Positions 9,928 to 18,619 of a stretch of DNA of 64,000 nucleotides are shown piece by piece. The position numbers and the translations under genes were made by a program. Source of the DNA: Enterobacteriaceae bacterium 4M9 (GTDB taxonomy: Bacteria; Pseudomonadota; Gammaproteobacteria; Enterobacterales; Enterobacteriaceae); contig JAADJJ010000001.1 in assembly GCA_010092695.1 (NCBI GenBank), positions 3,596,001 to 3,660,000 on the forward strand, in the 5' to 3' direction. The notes beneath the pieces are model-generated. The model had not been told where the DNA came from and ran no database searches. It saw nothing but the letters and a program-made list of their open reading frames with translations. Within the stretch, counting starts at the first letter, position 1. The number at the start of each line of letters is the position of its first letter.

Positions 9928-10808
9928 TCTGGCGCTGACCACATCTGCGCAAACGTGGCCAGCAGCTGTGAAAGTGCGGGCTGGCCCGTCTGACCCGGTT
10001 TCCACAGCGCAACCAGCGTTTGCGACAGCGCGCTGTCTCCCATCTCGGTATCCACCCTCACCACGCCCGGCCAGGTTTCAGCATGCATATGCTCAGGCAA
10101 AAACGCCCAGCCGTTCCCGGCACACAGCATTTCACGCAGCATCTGCACGTCATTGGTCCGTAGCACATCATCGGCAATCTGTAACCGCTGGGTCAGCCAG
10201 TTCGGGAGCGTGCGAAACGGTATCAACTGCGTGCGCGATGCCAGATGAAACTGCGACACCGCACCTGGGGAAAAGAACCCTGTGCAGGCATACACCGCAA
10301 GGGAAATGCTGCCAACCGCGCGCCACTGTAGCCGGTCGTTAATGGTGCGATTGAGCGCCTGAAACAGGCCTGCATCGGCCTGGCCTTCTTCAATCCAGGC
10401 TTCTGCCTCAGCGCGCTCGCACAAAATCGGTTCCAGGCGAATCTGGCGCAGCGCCAGCTCACGCTGCACACGTAACAAAAATTCACGCGGGGTAAACAGG
10501 TCATAGCACAGCGTCAGCCGTGCACTCAGCTGGCCGGTAATATGGCGCGCCACCTGGGCAAACGCCTGCGCTTCGTGCAAAAAAAGTCGGCTCTGGCGCC
10601 ACAGCAACTCACCGGCCTCTGTCAGACGCAGCGGCCGCGTACTGCGGTCAAATAGCGCATAGCCCAGGTCGATTTCCAGATACTCAATCAACTCGCTCAC
10701 GGTGGAGCGATCTTTTTTTAGCCTGCGGGCAGCATGCGTTAACGTACCGGTTTCACAGACGCAGGCAAACGCCTCGATCTGAGCCAGGGTAAAATTCAGC
10801 GGGTTCAT
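9924..10808 (-). CDS. LysR-family transcriptional regulator
   Basis: The protein is 294 residues from the chosen ATG. The N-terminal winged helix-turn-helix reads FTLAQIEAFACVCETG and continues through RSTVSELIEYLEIDLG. The C-terminal half is the substrate-binding-type effector domain. The start at 10808 is preferred over the longer frame (to 10904) because GGAGGA sits just upstream and the HTH begins at the expected distance. It converges on the small lipoprotein gene. Its target is unknown, since no gene is divergent and adjacent in the usual LysR arrangement. Confidence 0.85.
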   Translation of the reverse strand: MNPLNFTLAQIEAFACVCETGTLTHAARRLKKDRSTVSELIEYLEIDLGYALFDRSTRPLRLTEAGELLWRQSRLFLHEAQAFAQVARHITGQLSARLTLCYDLFTPREFLLRVQRELALRQIRLEPILCERAEAEAWIEEGQADAGLFQALNRTINDRLQWRAVGSISLAVYACTGFFSPGAVSQFHLASRTQLIPFRTLPNWLTQRLQIADDVLRTNDVQMLREMLCAGNGWAFLPEHMHAETWPGVVRVDTEMGDSALSQTLVALWKPGQTGQPALSQLLATFAQMWSAPD

Positions 10809-11279
10809 ACGTTCCTCCATGGCGCCAGATTCTCCCATACCCACAATTCCTTCCCCGTACATTTTGTGCCTGCACCGCCCCACTTCCGGCGAAATTTTCA
10901 CCACAATTAAGATAAAAGCCCGAGTTCGCCATCTTTACCCTGGCTTTTTCCTGGTTAGGAATAACGCCCGAACAAGATTATAAAGCTATATGTGATTTAA
11001 AAATCAGTAATAAATACCATATATATTCAAATTAACTTTATAAATATCTAATAAATTCAGAGTTAGCGAAAATAAGCCTCAACGATAGCAGCGCAATGCT
11101 TCAGCGGCTTAGTGAGCCTGTCAATTCGCTAGTCAGCCTCAGCACACCGCAAGCCCTACACCGCTCTCAGCCGACACAATAAACCCGGCTCCTGCGCAGG
11201 CTTAAGGCATTGCCACCTGGCTCATGTGACGTTGGTCCAGGTTATCAGTGGAACCCACAGCAATAGCAGGAGCGTGTTC
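10809..11279. other. AT-rich intergenic region upstream of a LuxR-type gene
   Basis: No gene is seen. The middle, around 10975-11060, is very AT-rich, with several possible -10 elements and runs suited to H-NS binding. This stands out from the GC-rich neighbours and probably holds the promoters of the LysR gene (left) and the LuxR-type gene (right). Confidence 0.5.
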
Positions 11280-11798
11280 ATGACAATGGCGCAGCAAAAA
11301 CTCTTTATCTATGTGTTCAGCCAGAACTATTTTCTGTGGAATGGCATTCGCCATTCGTTGGCCTGGCTGCCACCTTCACGCCAGGAATATCACTGGCTGA
11401 CGCAGATGACGCTCGCAGCGCTCGACGAACGGCTGAAAGATTTACCCACCGGTGCCCTTTGCATCATCGTCACCGAAGCCAGTCGCATTGAGACCCTGCG
11501 CCAACTGCTGCCGCGCGGCGTTCTGGTGATGGGCGACAATGAACCGCTCCACACGCTGGACGCACTCCTGAATTCACCCTCTGCGGTTCAGGTTTCATCC
11601 GTGCGGCTCACGCGTGCTGAACGTAAGGTTTGCGCCCTTATCAGCAAAGGTTATGCACCTGCCGGTATCGCCCGTTTACTGAATAAATCGCAAAAAACGA
11701 TTAACGGTCATAAACGCAGTGCAATGCACAAACTGAGTTGCCACTCCAGCGCCGAACTGTGGACGCGTATCACTCAGTTTTCATCTGCTCTCGCATAA
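11280..11798 (+). CDS. LuxR-type (FixJ/NarL-like HTH) regulator of cassette 1
   Basis: The chosen ATG gives 172 residues, with AGGAG upstream. The C-terminal HTH runs from LTRAERKVCALISKGY to KTINGHKRSAMHKL. The N-terminal half does not show a receiver phospho-aspartate, and it begins FIYVFSQNYFLWNGIRHSLAWL. The same length and design are seen in the LuxR-type protein at 22517-23035 (there: YLVTRDNYLIYGLNQTL). Enteric proteins of this shape, such as MrkI, often control fimbriae. It opens a rightward run with a small membrane peptide and a MarT/FidL-like pair. Confidence 0.8.
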   Translation: MTMAQQKLFIYVFSQNYFLWNGIRHSLAWLPPSRQEYHWLTQMTLAALDERLKDLPTGALCIIVTEASRIETLRQLLPRGVLVMGDNEPLHTLDALLNSPSAVQVSSVRLTRAERKVCALISKGYAPAGIARLLNKSQKTINGHKRSAMHKLSCHSSAELWTRITQFSSALA

Positions 11799-11829
11799 CG
11801 CGCGGGCGTACAACATCAGGAAAAACCTC

Positions 11830-11982
11830 ATGAAACATAAAGCAATTTGCGTCGTCGCCTGGCTGGCCCTGCTTTGCGTCGTGGGCGGCCTGGCGTGGGG
11901 AGATACGTTTCGTCCTGCCGATATTCAGACTGTTCACGAAGATAACGTCTTTCATCTGCTGCAAACGGACAATGGCAAATAA
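11830..11982 (+). CDS. Small membrane or secreted peptide (50 residues)
   Basis: The frame starts at ATG 11830 with AGGA upstream. The sequence MKHKAICVVAWLALLCVVGG is a single hydrophobic segment after a basic start, followed by a polar tail of about 27 residues ending in DNGK. It lies 31 bases after the LuxR-type stop and is likely co-transcribed with it. It could be an anchored small protein or a cleaved exported peptide. No family is recognised. Confidence 0.55.
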   Translation: MKHKAICVVAWLALLCVVGGLAWGDTFRPADIQTVHEDNVFHLLQTDNGK

Positions 11983-12201
11983 TCCCTTGCTTACATAACG
12001 TTACCCGTGCAATACCGTCCGACTCCGCGCCAAAGGGTCGGACATTTCCTCACATTTGATATTATTTCCGATACGATCAATATTTTCTGCTGCTAAAAAG
12101 GTAGAATCTCCCGTCTACACTTAATAACAACCAGCGCTGCGCTGGTCTGTCTGGTATTGATTCCTCAGTCCGTATCCGCCCTGCAACTCACGGAACGCTT
12201 A

Positions 12202-12960
12202 ATGAAGTATCTGATTGACGATACCCTGATTTACCGCCCGGAAGATGGCGTATTGATATATTCGGGAAACGAAGACGAACTGGTCACGCTAACCGCCACA
12301 GCAAACAGCATTCTGTCACTGCTGGTGAGCCGACACGGCGTGGCGATTGAGCGTGAGACCTTCCTTAGTGAGGTCTGGGATGCCCGAGGGCTGCGAGGCT
12401 CCAACAGCTCCCTGAACCAGTACATCAGTATGTTGCGCAAAACTCTGGCCGGATTTGCGCCACAGACGACGTTTATTATCACCGTGCCCAAAATCGGCTT
12501 TATGCTGAACCCTGACTTGCCAGTGGTAAAACAGGACGATGACATCACTGAAGATGACGCCCGCCCGCAGGCCGTCACGACCTCAACACGCAAGCAATGG
12601 CGCTGGATATGGATAATGATGCTGATCTGTGCAACGGCGCTCAATTTTGCCTTTGGTCCGGGGCACGTTTCCCATGGACACGGTGGCGCCCAGGCCCAGA
12701 CCTGGCCACTGACTACCGTTGATAGCTGCCCGGTTTATACGCTGCGCGCGTTGCCGGAAGCCTGGCGCGATGAAGCAAAGAGCCTGGCGCAAAAGGTGGC
12801 AAAGGAAACTGCTATGCCGTGCCAGAAAAACACCGTGTTTTATCTGCATGTCCAGGACAGCATTTTCTTTGGCGAAGGGGGACGACTGGTACTCTCTCGC
12901 TGTGCTCGCAGCGGCGGCAAAGCTGCCTCCTGCCAGACCCAGTATTATTATCAATGGTGA
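12202..12960 (+). CDS. MarT/CadC/ToxR-like membrane-anchored winged-helix regulator, cassette 1
   Basis: The 252-residue protein has an N-terminal OmpR-type winged helix (about residues 1-105; WDARGLRGSNSSLNQYISMLRK in the recognition region). A charged linker follows, then one transmembrane helix (about 134-152, beginning WRWIWIMMLI), then a short periplasmic domain. This domain carries four cysteines at 176, 207, 234 and 244. The ATG at 12202 is chosen because it aligns with the paralogue at 23740-24576; the frame is open further upstream to 12157. A FidL-like gene follows after 3 bases. Regulators of this type bind DNA from the inner membrane and are paired with a small membrane partner, as in ToxR-ToxS and MarT-FidL. 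Confidence 0.85.
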   Translation: MKYLIDDTLIYRPEDGVLIYSGNEDELVTLTATANSILSLLVSRHGVAIERETFLSEVWDARGLRGSNSSLNQYISMLRKTLAGFAPQTTFIITVPKIGFMLNPDLPVVKQDDDITEDDARPQAVTTSTRKQWRWIWIMMLICATALNFAFGPGHVSHGHGGAQAQTWPLTTVDSCPVYTLRALPEAWRDEAKSLAQKVAKETAMPCQKNTVFYLHVQDSIFFGEGGRLVLSRCARSGGKAASCQTQYYYQW

Positions 12961-12963
12961 GCC

Positions 12964-13440
12964 ATGACCACACGACGCATTATTATTCTGACGGCCATCA
13001 TTAACCTCGCCATTGTGCTGGCGACCGTATGGCTGCACTACAACACGAATCATCTTAATATTGCCTGTCAGGGTAACCTGACGATGGAAGACAGCCGCAA
13101 CAACAATCCCTTTACGCTCGATGCGCTGGTGGAAATGCATTTTATGTCTGACGGCAGCGGCGCGTTCAACCTTACCGGCGATGCCTCCGTGAAAGGTAAT
13201 CACTTTACGGTGTCGCGCCAGGAAAGCTTTACCTGGCGCCACGTGCGTGATGCGCTGTATGAAATTACCATCACCGACGTACAGCTTTATGGCCACGATA
13301 CAGTGCCAGAGGGCGTGTTTGAGCGCTTTATCTCCGGCATTGGCATGAGCCAGAAGCGTATGCTGCAACTGACGCGCACCCCGGATGACGCACTGGTTAT
13401 CGGCAATTTTTACTCTCCGCTACTTGTCTGCGCAGGCTGA
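12964..13440 (+). CDS. FidL-like membrane partner protein, cassette 1
   Basis: This is a 158-residue protein with one N-terminal membrane anchor (about residues 5-24) and a periplasmic beta-rich domain. It has only two cysteines, at 35 and 156, bracketing the domain. It aligns with the product at 23285-23743, sharing the pattern C...FxL/MDA...F/MM.xGxGxxNLxG...F.W..V/H...LYDVTI...C. FidL-family proteins sit beside MarT-like regulators and are thought to sense or stabilise them. GGTGAG overlaps the end of the upstream regulator gene, so translation is probably coupled. Confidence 0.8.
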   Translation: MTTRRIIILTAIINLAIVLATVWLHYNTNHLNIACQGNLTMEDSRNNNPFTLDALVEMHFMSDGSGAFNLTGDASVKGNHFTVSRQESFTWRHVRDALYEITITDVQLYGHDTVPEGVFERFISGIGMSQKRMLQLTRTPDDALVIGNFYSPLLVCAG

Positions 13441-13551
13441 TATTCACCGGACGCTGTCTGGCGCTGCGCCGCATGTCAAGCCGCCCTTGCTTTTGATGAA
13501 TTCGGCGGGGAGGTCTCTTACGCTGGCGCCGGAGACTCACAGGAGAAAACC

Positions 13552-13914
13552 GTGACCAAAAAAAGCGCGCTGTTCAAATTTTTTCTGCCGGTCATTTTGC
13601 TGTGTGGGTTGCTGTGTGGGTTGCTGTGGTTTTTCTACACTCCACAGGTTACCCCTGAAGAACAGGCGCGCTACGTGGCGCTGTTTTGCCAGAACGCGAG
13701 CCGTTCGGTGAATGATGACGCGCTGCGCGATGTCATCGAGGGCGGTAATACAGATTATGCGCTGGTGCGCCAGCGCTTTAACCGCCAGGCGGCCAACCGG
13801 GTCATTGCTGCCTATAACCGGCTTGACCGCACTGAAAAACAGGCGGTGCGCACCCGCCCTGCACTGTGCCGCGAGCGCCTGTCAGAACAGCTGGCAGTAA
13901 GCAGTAAGCAGTAA
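13552..13914 (+). CDS. Small anchored periplasmic protein of cassette 1, unknown family
   Basis: The 120-residue product starts at GTG 13552 with AGGAGA five bases upstream. A hydrophobic anchor (LFKFFLPVILLCGLLCGLLWFF) covers about residues 8-29, followed by a helical, charged periplasmic part with two cysteines (LFCQN and ALCRER). It follows the FidL-like gene by 111 bases in the same direction and may share its transcript. The last codons and stop lie inside a heptanucleotide repeat. No counterpart is present in cassette 2. Confidence 0.65.
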   Translation: MTKKSALFKFFLPVILLCGLLCGLLWFFYTPQVTPEEQARYVALFCQNASRSVNDDALRDVIEGGNTDYALVRQRFNRQAANRVIAAYNRLDRTEKQAVRTRPALCRERLSEQLAVSSKQ

Positions 13915-13921
13915 GCAGTAA
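13894..13921. repeat. Four tandem copies of GCAGTAA
   Basis: Four perfect copies of the 7-base unit GCAGTAA span the C-terminal codons and stop of the gene ending at 13914. Because 7 is not a multiple of 3, each copy is read in a different frame, and the stop appears in the third copy. Confidence 0.9.
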
Positions 13922-13947
13922 CACATTCCCACAGGCTATCTGGCGCG

Positions 13948-14844
13948 TTAACTTACTGCCTCTTCAGCAACGGGCGTTGCCAGCATTTCGGCCAGCGCCG
14001 CCACAACATTTTGTGCCCGTCGCGACAGCGGCCATTCGGCACGCTGCACCAGCCAGAGCGTATCTACCACCCGCACGCCACACTCTACCACCGCAATCTC
14101 ATGCTGACGGGCAAAGGCCTGACGTGCGTAGCGCGGCAGTACGGTAAAGCCCAACCCACGAGCCACAAACTCCAGAATCAGCCCGACCTGGTTGGTATAA
14201 CCACTCACCGGCAGCGCCCGGATGCCGGGGTTGCCCGGAAAACGGCGACTGAGCAGGCGCGTTGCCATTGGCTGGCCGTCCGGGTGGTCGATAAAGCCCA
14301 GCGCCATCAACTCATCCCATTCGCAGGCGCGGCTCCCTGCGGGTACCACCAGCTCCAGCGGCTCCTCGGTAAAGTGCGAGGCGCGCACGCGTGGGTCGTC
14401 AGGCCGATAGCTCATGAGACCAATTTCATAGCGGTTTTGCACAATCGCCTCCAGCACCTCGCCATCAGGTGCAAAGCGGTGGCGCATCACCAGCTCCGGG
14501 CGGGCGTTCTGGAGCGTGAGCAAGTGCGGGAAAATCATCAGGCCAATACTTCCAGGCGTGACAATACTGACCTCGCCTTTGTCAGACTCCCCTTCGGCCA
14601 GGCGCAGCCTGAAGCGACAGGCGGCGCGATCGGCTTCCATGCAGTAATCAAGCAGCGCCTTGCCTGCGGGCGTTACATCAATCTGGCGCGTTTTACGCAC
14701 CAGCAACGGCCCCAGCTGGTTTTCCAGATGGCGAATGTGCTGACTCACCGCCGCCTGGGTAATACCAAGCTGTTCGGCGGTACGGGTAAAACTGCCCACT
14801 TCCGCCAGCACGCGGAAGGACTGAAGCCAGTGCGGGTTATACAT
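13948..14844 (-). CDS. LysR-family regulator, divergent from the oxidoreductase operon
   Basis: The 298-residue protein has a clear LysR HTH at residues 5-60 (LQSFRVLAEVGSFTRTAEQL, then ITQAAVSQHIRHLENQLG) and a C-terminal effector-binding domain. It is transcribed away from the quinone-oxidoreductase and OYE genes across a 203-base gap, the standard arrangement for a LysR regulator controlling its neighbour. The gap has AT-rich dyads near 14862-14880 that could be its binding site. Confidence 0.85.
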   Translation of the reverse strand: MYNPHWLQSFRVLAEVGSFTRTAEQLGITQAAVSQHIRHLENQLGPLLVRKTRQIDVTPAGKALLDYCMEADRAACRFRLRLAEGESDKGEVSIVTPGSIGLMIFPHLLTLQNARPELVMRHRFAPDGEVLEAIVQNRYEIGLMSYRPDDPRVRASHFTEEPLELVVPAGSRACEWDELMALGFIDHPDGQPMATRLLSRRFPGNPGIRALPVSGYTNQVGLILEFVARGLGFTVLPRYARQAFARQHEIAVVECGVRVVDTLWLVQRAEWPLSRRAQNVVAALAEMLATPVAEEAVS

Positions 14845-15047
14845 AACGAACTCTTATAATCACTATAATAATTTTGCCGTTTTCATTATGCCTCTTTCGG
14901 GCGACGATAGGGAATTGATCCCGGCGCCATCAAAAGAAGGGAAGATGAGACGGCTTGCTCCATACCGCTTTCTCACGCTGGCCGTTCAGCCACGGTTCCC
15001 GATGCCGCCAGTGAAGGTTATACCGACATGATGAGCCAGGAGGCACA

Positions 15048-16025
15048 ATGAACAACGATTATCAGGCCTGGGTGTGGCACGGCGGCGACGGTCCACTGGC
15101 CCTACAGGCGCAAACACGCCCGCTCCCACAGCCTGCTGCTGGCGAAGTGCTGGTGCGCAACCGCGCAATCGGCCTGAATCCGGTGGACTGGAAAGTGCTC
15201 GACATGAAAGTAGGCAAAGCGCCTGGCGTTGACGGCGCGGGTGTGGTGGTCGCTGTAGGCGACGGTGTGTCGCACAGCTGGCTTGGCCAGCGCGTGGCGT
15301 ACCACACCAGCCTTAAGCGTGAAGGCAGTTTTGCTACCCATACGCCGCTTGAAGCCCGGGCGCTGATGCGCATCCCGGTGAATCTCAGCGAGACCCTCGC
15401 CGCCGCGTTCCCCTGCCCGGCCCTCACCGCCTGGCAGGCATTAGAGAAAATCCCCGTTCGCCCTGGTGAGCGCCTGCTGATAAGCGGCGCAGGCGGCTCC
15501 GTGGGCCACTGGCTGGTGCAGTTTGCCCGCGCACGCGGTTTTGTGGTGGACGTGATGTGTAACGAGCGCCACCGCAAAGCGCTCACCGCGCTGGGGGCCG
15601 ACGGCTGGTTCCCTGGCCCGCTTGCCGAGGGTGCAGAACTATCGCCTGCGCTGCGTCACTATTACTTTGCCACGTTCGATGCCGTGAACGGCAAGCACAG
15701 CCTGCGCCTGGGTGATACTCTGCGCGCCAATGGTCATCTTGTCAGTATCCAGGACCGCACCGAAAGCTGGCCCTGCCCGCCGTTTGGCCGCGCGTTGTCT
15801 GTCCATGAAGTCGCACTCGGCGCGCTGCATTTTCACGGCGACGATCGCGACTGGCGCCAGCTTACGCGCCAGGGCGAGCAGCTACTGGAAGATCTTGCCG
15901 ACGGCACGTTGGTGAGTGAAGCCATTATCACCCGCGATTTCTCCGGTCTGCCGGAACAGCTTGAAGCGCTGAAGCACCGTAACTTCAGCGGCAAATTGAT
16001 AATCCAGGTTAAGGAAGCATCATGA
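15048..16025 (+). CDS. Zinc-independent MDR-type alcohol dehydrogenase/quinone oxidoreductase
   Basis: This 325-residue medium-chain dehydrogenase/reductase has an N-terminal GroES-like domain (GLNPVDWKVLDMKVGKAPGVDGAGVV in outline) and a Rossmann half with ISGAGGSVGHWLVQFARARG. The structural-zinc Cys cluster of classical alcohol dehydrogenases is absent, which points to the quinone oxidoreductase branch that reduces enones or quinones with NADPH. AGGAGG precedes the ATG. It overlaps the OYE gene by 4 bases, so the two are translationally coupled and probably act on related electrophiles. Confidence 0.82.
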   Translation: MNNDYQAWVWHGGDGPLALQAQTRPLPQPAAGEVLVRNRAIGLNPVDWKVLDMKVGKAPGVDGAGVVVAVGDGVSHSWLGQRVAYHTSLKREGSFATHTPLEARALMRIPVNLSETLAAAFPCPALTAWQALEKIPVRPGERLLISGAGGSVGHWLVQFARARGFVVDVMCNERHRKALTALGADGWFPGPLAEGAELSPALRHYYFATFDAVNGKHSLRLGDTLRANGHLVSIQDRTESWPCPPFGRALSVHEVALGALHFHGDDRDWRQLTRQGEQLLEDLADGTLVSEAIITRDFSGLPEQLEALKHRNFSGKLIIQVKEAS

Positions 16026-17122
16026 GTGCACTGTTTACTGCGTTTAGCTTAAAAGACGTGACGTTGCGCAACCGCATCGCCATTCCACCCATGTGCCAGT
16101 ACTCCGCCAATGACGGCATGCCAAACGACTGGCACCAGGTGCACTACGCAAGCCTCGCGCGCGGCGGCGCAGGCCTGGTGATTGTCGAAGCAACGGCAGT
16201 CTCGCCAGAAGGGCGCATCACGCCAGCTTGCCTGGGTATCTGGAATGACGAGCAGGCTGATGAACTGGCCAAAATCGCCCGCGCTATTAAGGCCGCAGGC
16301 GCGGTGCCGGGCATTCAGATTGCCCACGCAGGCCGCAAAGCCAGCGCCAACAAGCCGTGGGAAGGCGACGACCATATTGCCGACGGTGCGCCAGGCGGCT
16401 GGCAGACTTTCGCTCCTTCGGCGGTGCCGTTTGGCGCTAATCTGCCGAAAGTCCCTCACGCGATGAGCAAAGCCGATATTCAGCGCGTCACCGCCGATTT
16501 TATGAAAGCGGCTCAACGCGCCCGCGACGCCGGTTTTGAGTGGCTGGAACTGCACTTCGCCCACGGTTATCTGGCGCAAAGCTTCTTCTCAGTACATTCA
16601 AACCAGCGTACCGACGAGTACGGCGGCTCGGCTGAAAACCGCGGGCGTTTTTTGCTTGAAACACTGGATGCCGTGCGCGAAGTCTGGCCACAAAACCTGC
16701 CGCTCACCGCACGTTTTGGCGTGATTGAATACGACGGCCGCGACGAACAGACGCTGGCCGAATCCATTGCCCTGACGCGTCAGATGCGCGAGCGCGGGCT
16801 GGACATGCTTAACGTCAGCGTGGGTTTCTCCACGCCGGACGCGCAAATCCCCTGGGGTCCGGCGTTCCTGGCGCCCGTTTCGCGCCAGGTGCGCGAACAG
16901 GCCGCACTACCGGTTGCCTCGTCGTGGGGCGTGGATTCAGCCACCAACGCCGAGCGCTGCGTGGCGCAGGGCGATATGGACCTGGTCATGATTGGCCGCG
17001 CTTATCTGGCGAACCCGCACTACACGTTGAAGCTTGCCCAGCAGCTTGGCCTTGAGCGCCCCACCTGGGTGCTGCCAGCGCCGTACGCCCACTGGCTGGA
17101 GCGCTACCGCCTGAGCGAGTAA
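16022..17122 (+). CDS. Old yellow enzyme-family NADPH dehydrogenase (YqjM/XenA-like)
   Basis: This 366-residue FMN enzyme of the thermophilic-like OYE class reduces activated C=C bonds and some nitro compounds. Class features are visible: the redox Cys in IPPMCQYSA near residue 25, IQIAHAGRKAS, HFAHGYLAQSFFS with the substrate-binding His pair, NQRTDEYGGSAENR, and a late MIGRAYLANPHY binding the FMN phosphate. The ATGA overlap with the upstream oxidoreductase and the terminator just downstream define a two-gene operon under the divergent LysR gene. Confidence 0.9.
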   Translation: MSALFTAFSLKDVTLRNRIAIPPMCQYSANDGMPNDWHQVHYASLARGGAGLVIVEATAVSPEGRITPACLGIWNDEQADELAKIARAIKAAGAVPGIQIAHAGRKASANKPWEGDDHIADGAPGGWQTFAPSAVPFGANLPKVPHAMSKADIQRVTADFMKAAQRARDAGFEWLELHFAHGYLAQSFFSVHSNQRTDEYGGSAENRGRFLLETLDAVREVWPQNLPLTARFGVIEYDGRDEQTLAESIALTRQMRERGLDMLNVSVGFSTPDAQIPWGPAFLAPVSRQVREQAALPVASSWGVDSATNAERCVAQGDMDLVMIGRAYLANPHYTLKLAQQLGLERPTWVLPAPYAHWLERYRLSE

Positions 17123-17142
17123 GCCTAAGCTACCCCATAAAC

Positions 17143-17178
17143 AAAACCGGCGCAGTGGTAACACCGCGCCGGTTTTTT
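17143..17178 (+). terminator. Rho-independent terminator of the oxidoreductase operon
   Basis: The 11-base arms AAAACCGGCGC and GCGCCGGTTTT, separated by 12 bases, end in a run of six T. The hairpin lies 21 bases after the OYE stop. The remaining bases to 17438 show no convincing gene; a rightward frame at 17187-17456 lacks a ribosome site and family resemblance. Confidence 0.88.
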
Positions 17179-17438
17179 ATTGCCGGTTGAAAACTCCGTC
17201 CGGCGGGCATGGTCAACAACGCGGCTCTGCCCTCTTGTCTTTAGCTTTCTCACCGTGCCGGCAGCTATTGCCTGTTAAGGATTTACGCACGCCCTTTCAG
17301 GGTGTACTTAATGCCACCTGCATAGCTGCTGGATTGGTAGTGCGTGAGTCCAAGCGGTATCAGGTTAACGCAACCCCGCCAGCGCACGAGAGCCTTAACA
17401 TCCCTGAACCTCATCGTCTGGCAACACTCACCCTACCC

Positions 17439-17468
17439 GCACCAGCGGCGCGCTGAAGCCGCCGGTGC
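17439..17468 (-). terminator. Strong stem-loop after lldD
   Basis: Arms of 11 bases (GCACCAGCGGC / GCCGCCGGTGC, one mismatch) with an 8-base loop begin 14 bases beyond the lldD stop. The T-run is poor, so termination is likely but not certain. Confidence 0.55.
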
Positions 17469-17482
17469 TGCTTTGCGTCAAC

Positions 17483-18619
17483 TCAGGCGCGCGCCAGTGA
17501 ATCACGGCTGATATCGGCAATCGACTTCGCTCCCGTGAGCGTCATCGCCACGCGCATTTCTTTGTCTATCAGATTCAACAAATTCGTCACGCCCGCCTGA
17601 CCGTGAGTCGCCAGCGCGTACAAATACGTACGCCCCAAAAGCACCGTATCCGCGCCCAGCGCAATCATGCGTACCACATCAAGGCCATTGCGAATGCCGC
17701 TGTCGGCAAGGATGGTGATATCGCCCTTCACGGCATCAGCAATAGCGGGCAGCGCACGGGCGCTGGAGAGCACGCCGTCAAGCTGGCGCCCGCCGTGGTT
17801 AGACACCACAATACCGTCTGCGCCAAAACGTACGGCATCTTTGGCATCTTCAGGATCGAGAATGCCTTTGATAACCATCGGGCCGTCCCAGAACTCACGG
17901 ATCCACTCCAGGTCTTTCCAGGAAATCGACGGATCGAAGTTATTGGCAAGCCAGCCAATGTAATCCTCAAGCCCGGTCGGATGGCCGCGATAGATTGAGA
18001 TATTCCCAAGATCGTGCGGGCGACCGAGGAGCCCCACGTCCCACGCCCATTGCGGGTGCGTAGCAGCCTGCCAGTAACGGCGCATGGCAGCATTCGGACC
18101 GCTCATGCCCGAATGCGCATCACGATAGCGCGCCCCCGGCGTTGGCATATCAACGGTAAACACCAGCGTCGAGCAGCCTGCGGCCTTTGCCCGCTCCAGC
18201 GCGTTGCGCATAAAGCCACGGTCCTTAAGCACATAAAGCTGGAACCACATCGGGCGATTGATGGCCGGTGCCACCTCTTCAATCGGACAGACCGAAACGG
18301 TGGAAAGCGTAAACGGGACTCCCTTCTCTGCCGCCGCTTTTGCCGCCTGCACTTCGCCACGGCGCGCGTACATGCCACACAGCCCCACGGGTGCCAGCGC
18401 CACCGGCATGGAGAGCGTTTCATTAAACAGCCGGGTTTCGAGGCTGAGATCGGACATATTTTTCAGGATGCGCTGGCGCAGGGCCACGCCTGCAAGATCT
18501 TCCACATTGCGCCTGAGGGTCGTTTCGGCATACGCGCCGCCGTCGATATAGTGGAATAAAAACGGTGGCAGAATACGCTCGGCCGCAGCGCGGTAGTCAC
18601 TGGCAGCGGAAATAATCAT
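17483..18619 (-). CDS. lldD: L-lactate dehydrogenase (quinone, FMN-dependent)
   Basis: LldD oxidises L-lactate to pyruvate at the inner membrane and passes electrons to quinone. At 378 residues it is a little shorter than E. coli LldD. The family pattern is clear: FHYIDGGAYAE at the N-terminus, LALAPVG-type FMN loop (VALAPVGLCG), VKGIL-type lysine (MVIKGILDPEDA), and SNHGGRQLDG with the catalytic His. The start overlaps lldR by 4 bases (ATGA). It is the last gene of lldPRD. Confidence 0.96.
   Translation of the reverse strand: MIISAASDYRAAAERILPPFLFHYIDGGAYAETTLRRNVEDLAGVALRQRILKNMSDLSLETRLFNETLSMPVALAPVGLCGMYARRGEVQAAKAAAEKGVPFTLSTVSVCPIEEVAPAINRPMWFQLYVLKDRGFMRNALERAKAAGCSTLVFTVDMPTPGARYRDAHSGMSGPNAAMRRYWQAATHPQWAWDVGLLGRPHDLGNISIYRGHPTGLEDYIGWLANNFDPSISWKDLEWIREFWDGPMVIKGILDPEDAKDAVRFGADGIVVSNHGGRQLDGVLSSARALPAIADAVKGDITILADSGIRNGLDVVRMIALGADTVLLGRTYLYALATHGQAGVTNLLNLIDKEMRVAMTLTGAKSIADISRDSLARA

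Noticed and set aside
17187..17456. Rightward frame of 89 codons after the OYE operon
   Set aside because: It follows a strong terminator, lacks a ribosome site and has no family resemblance.
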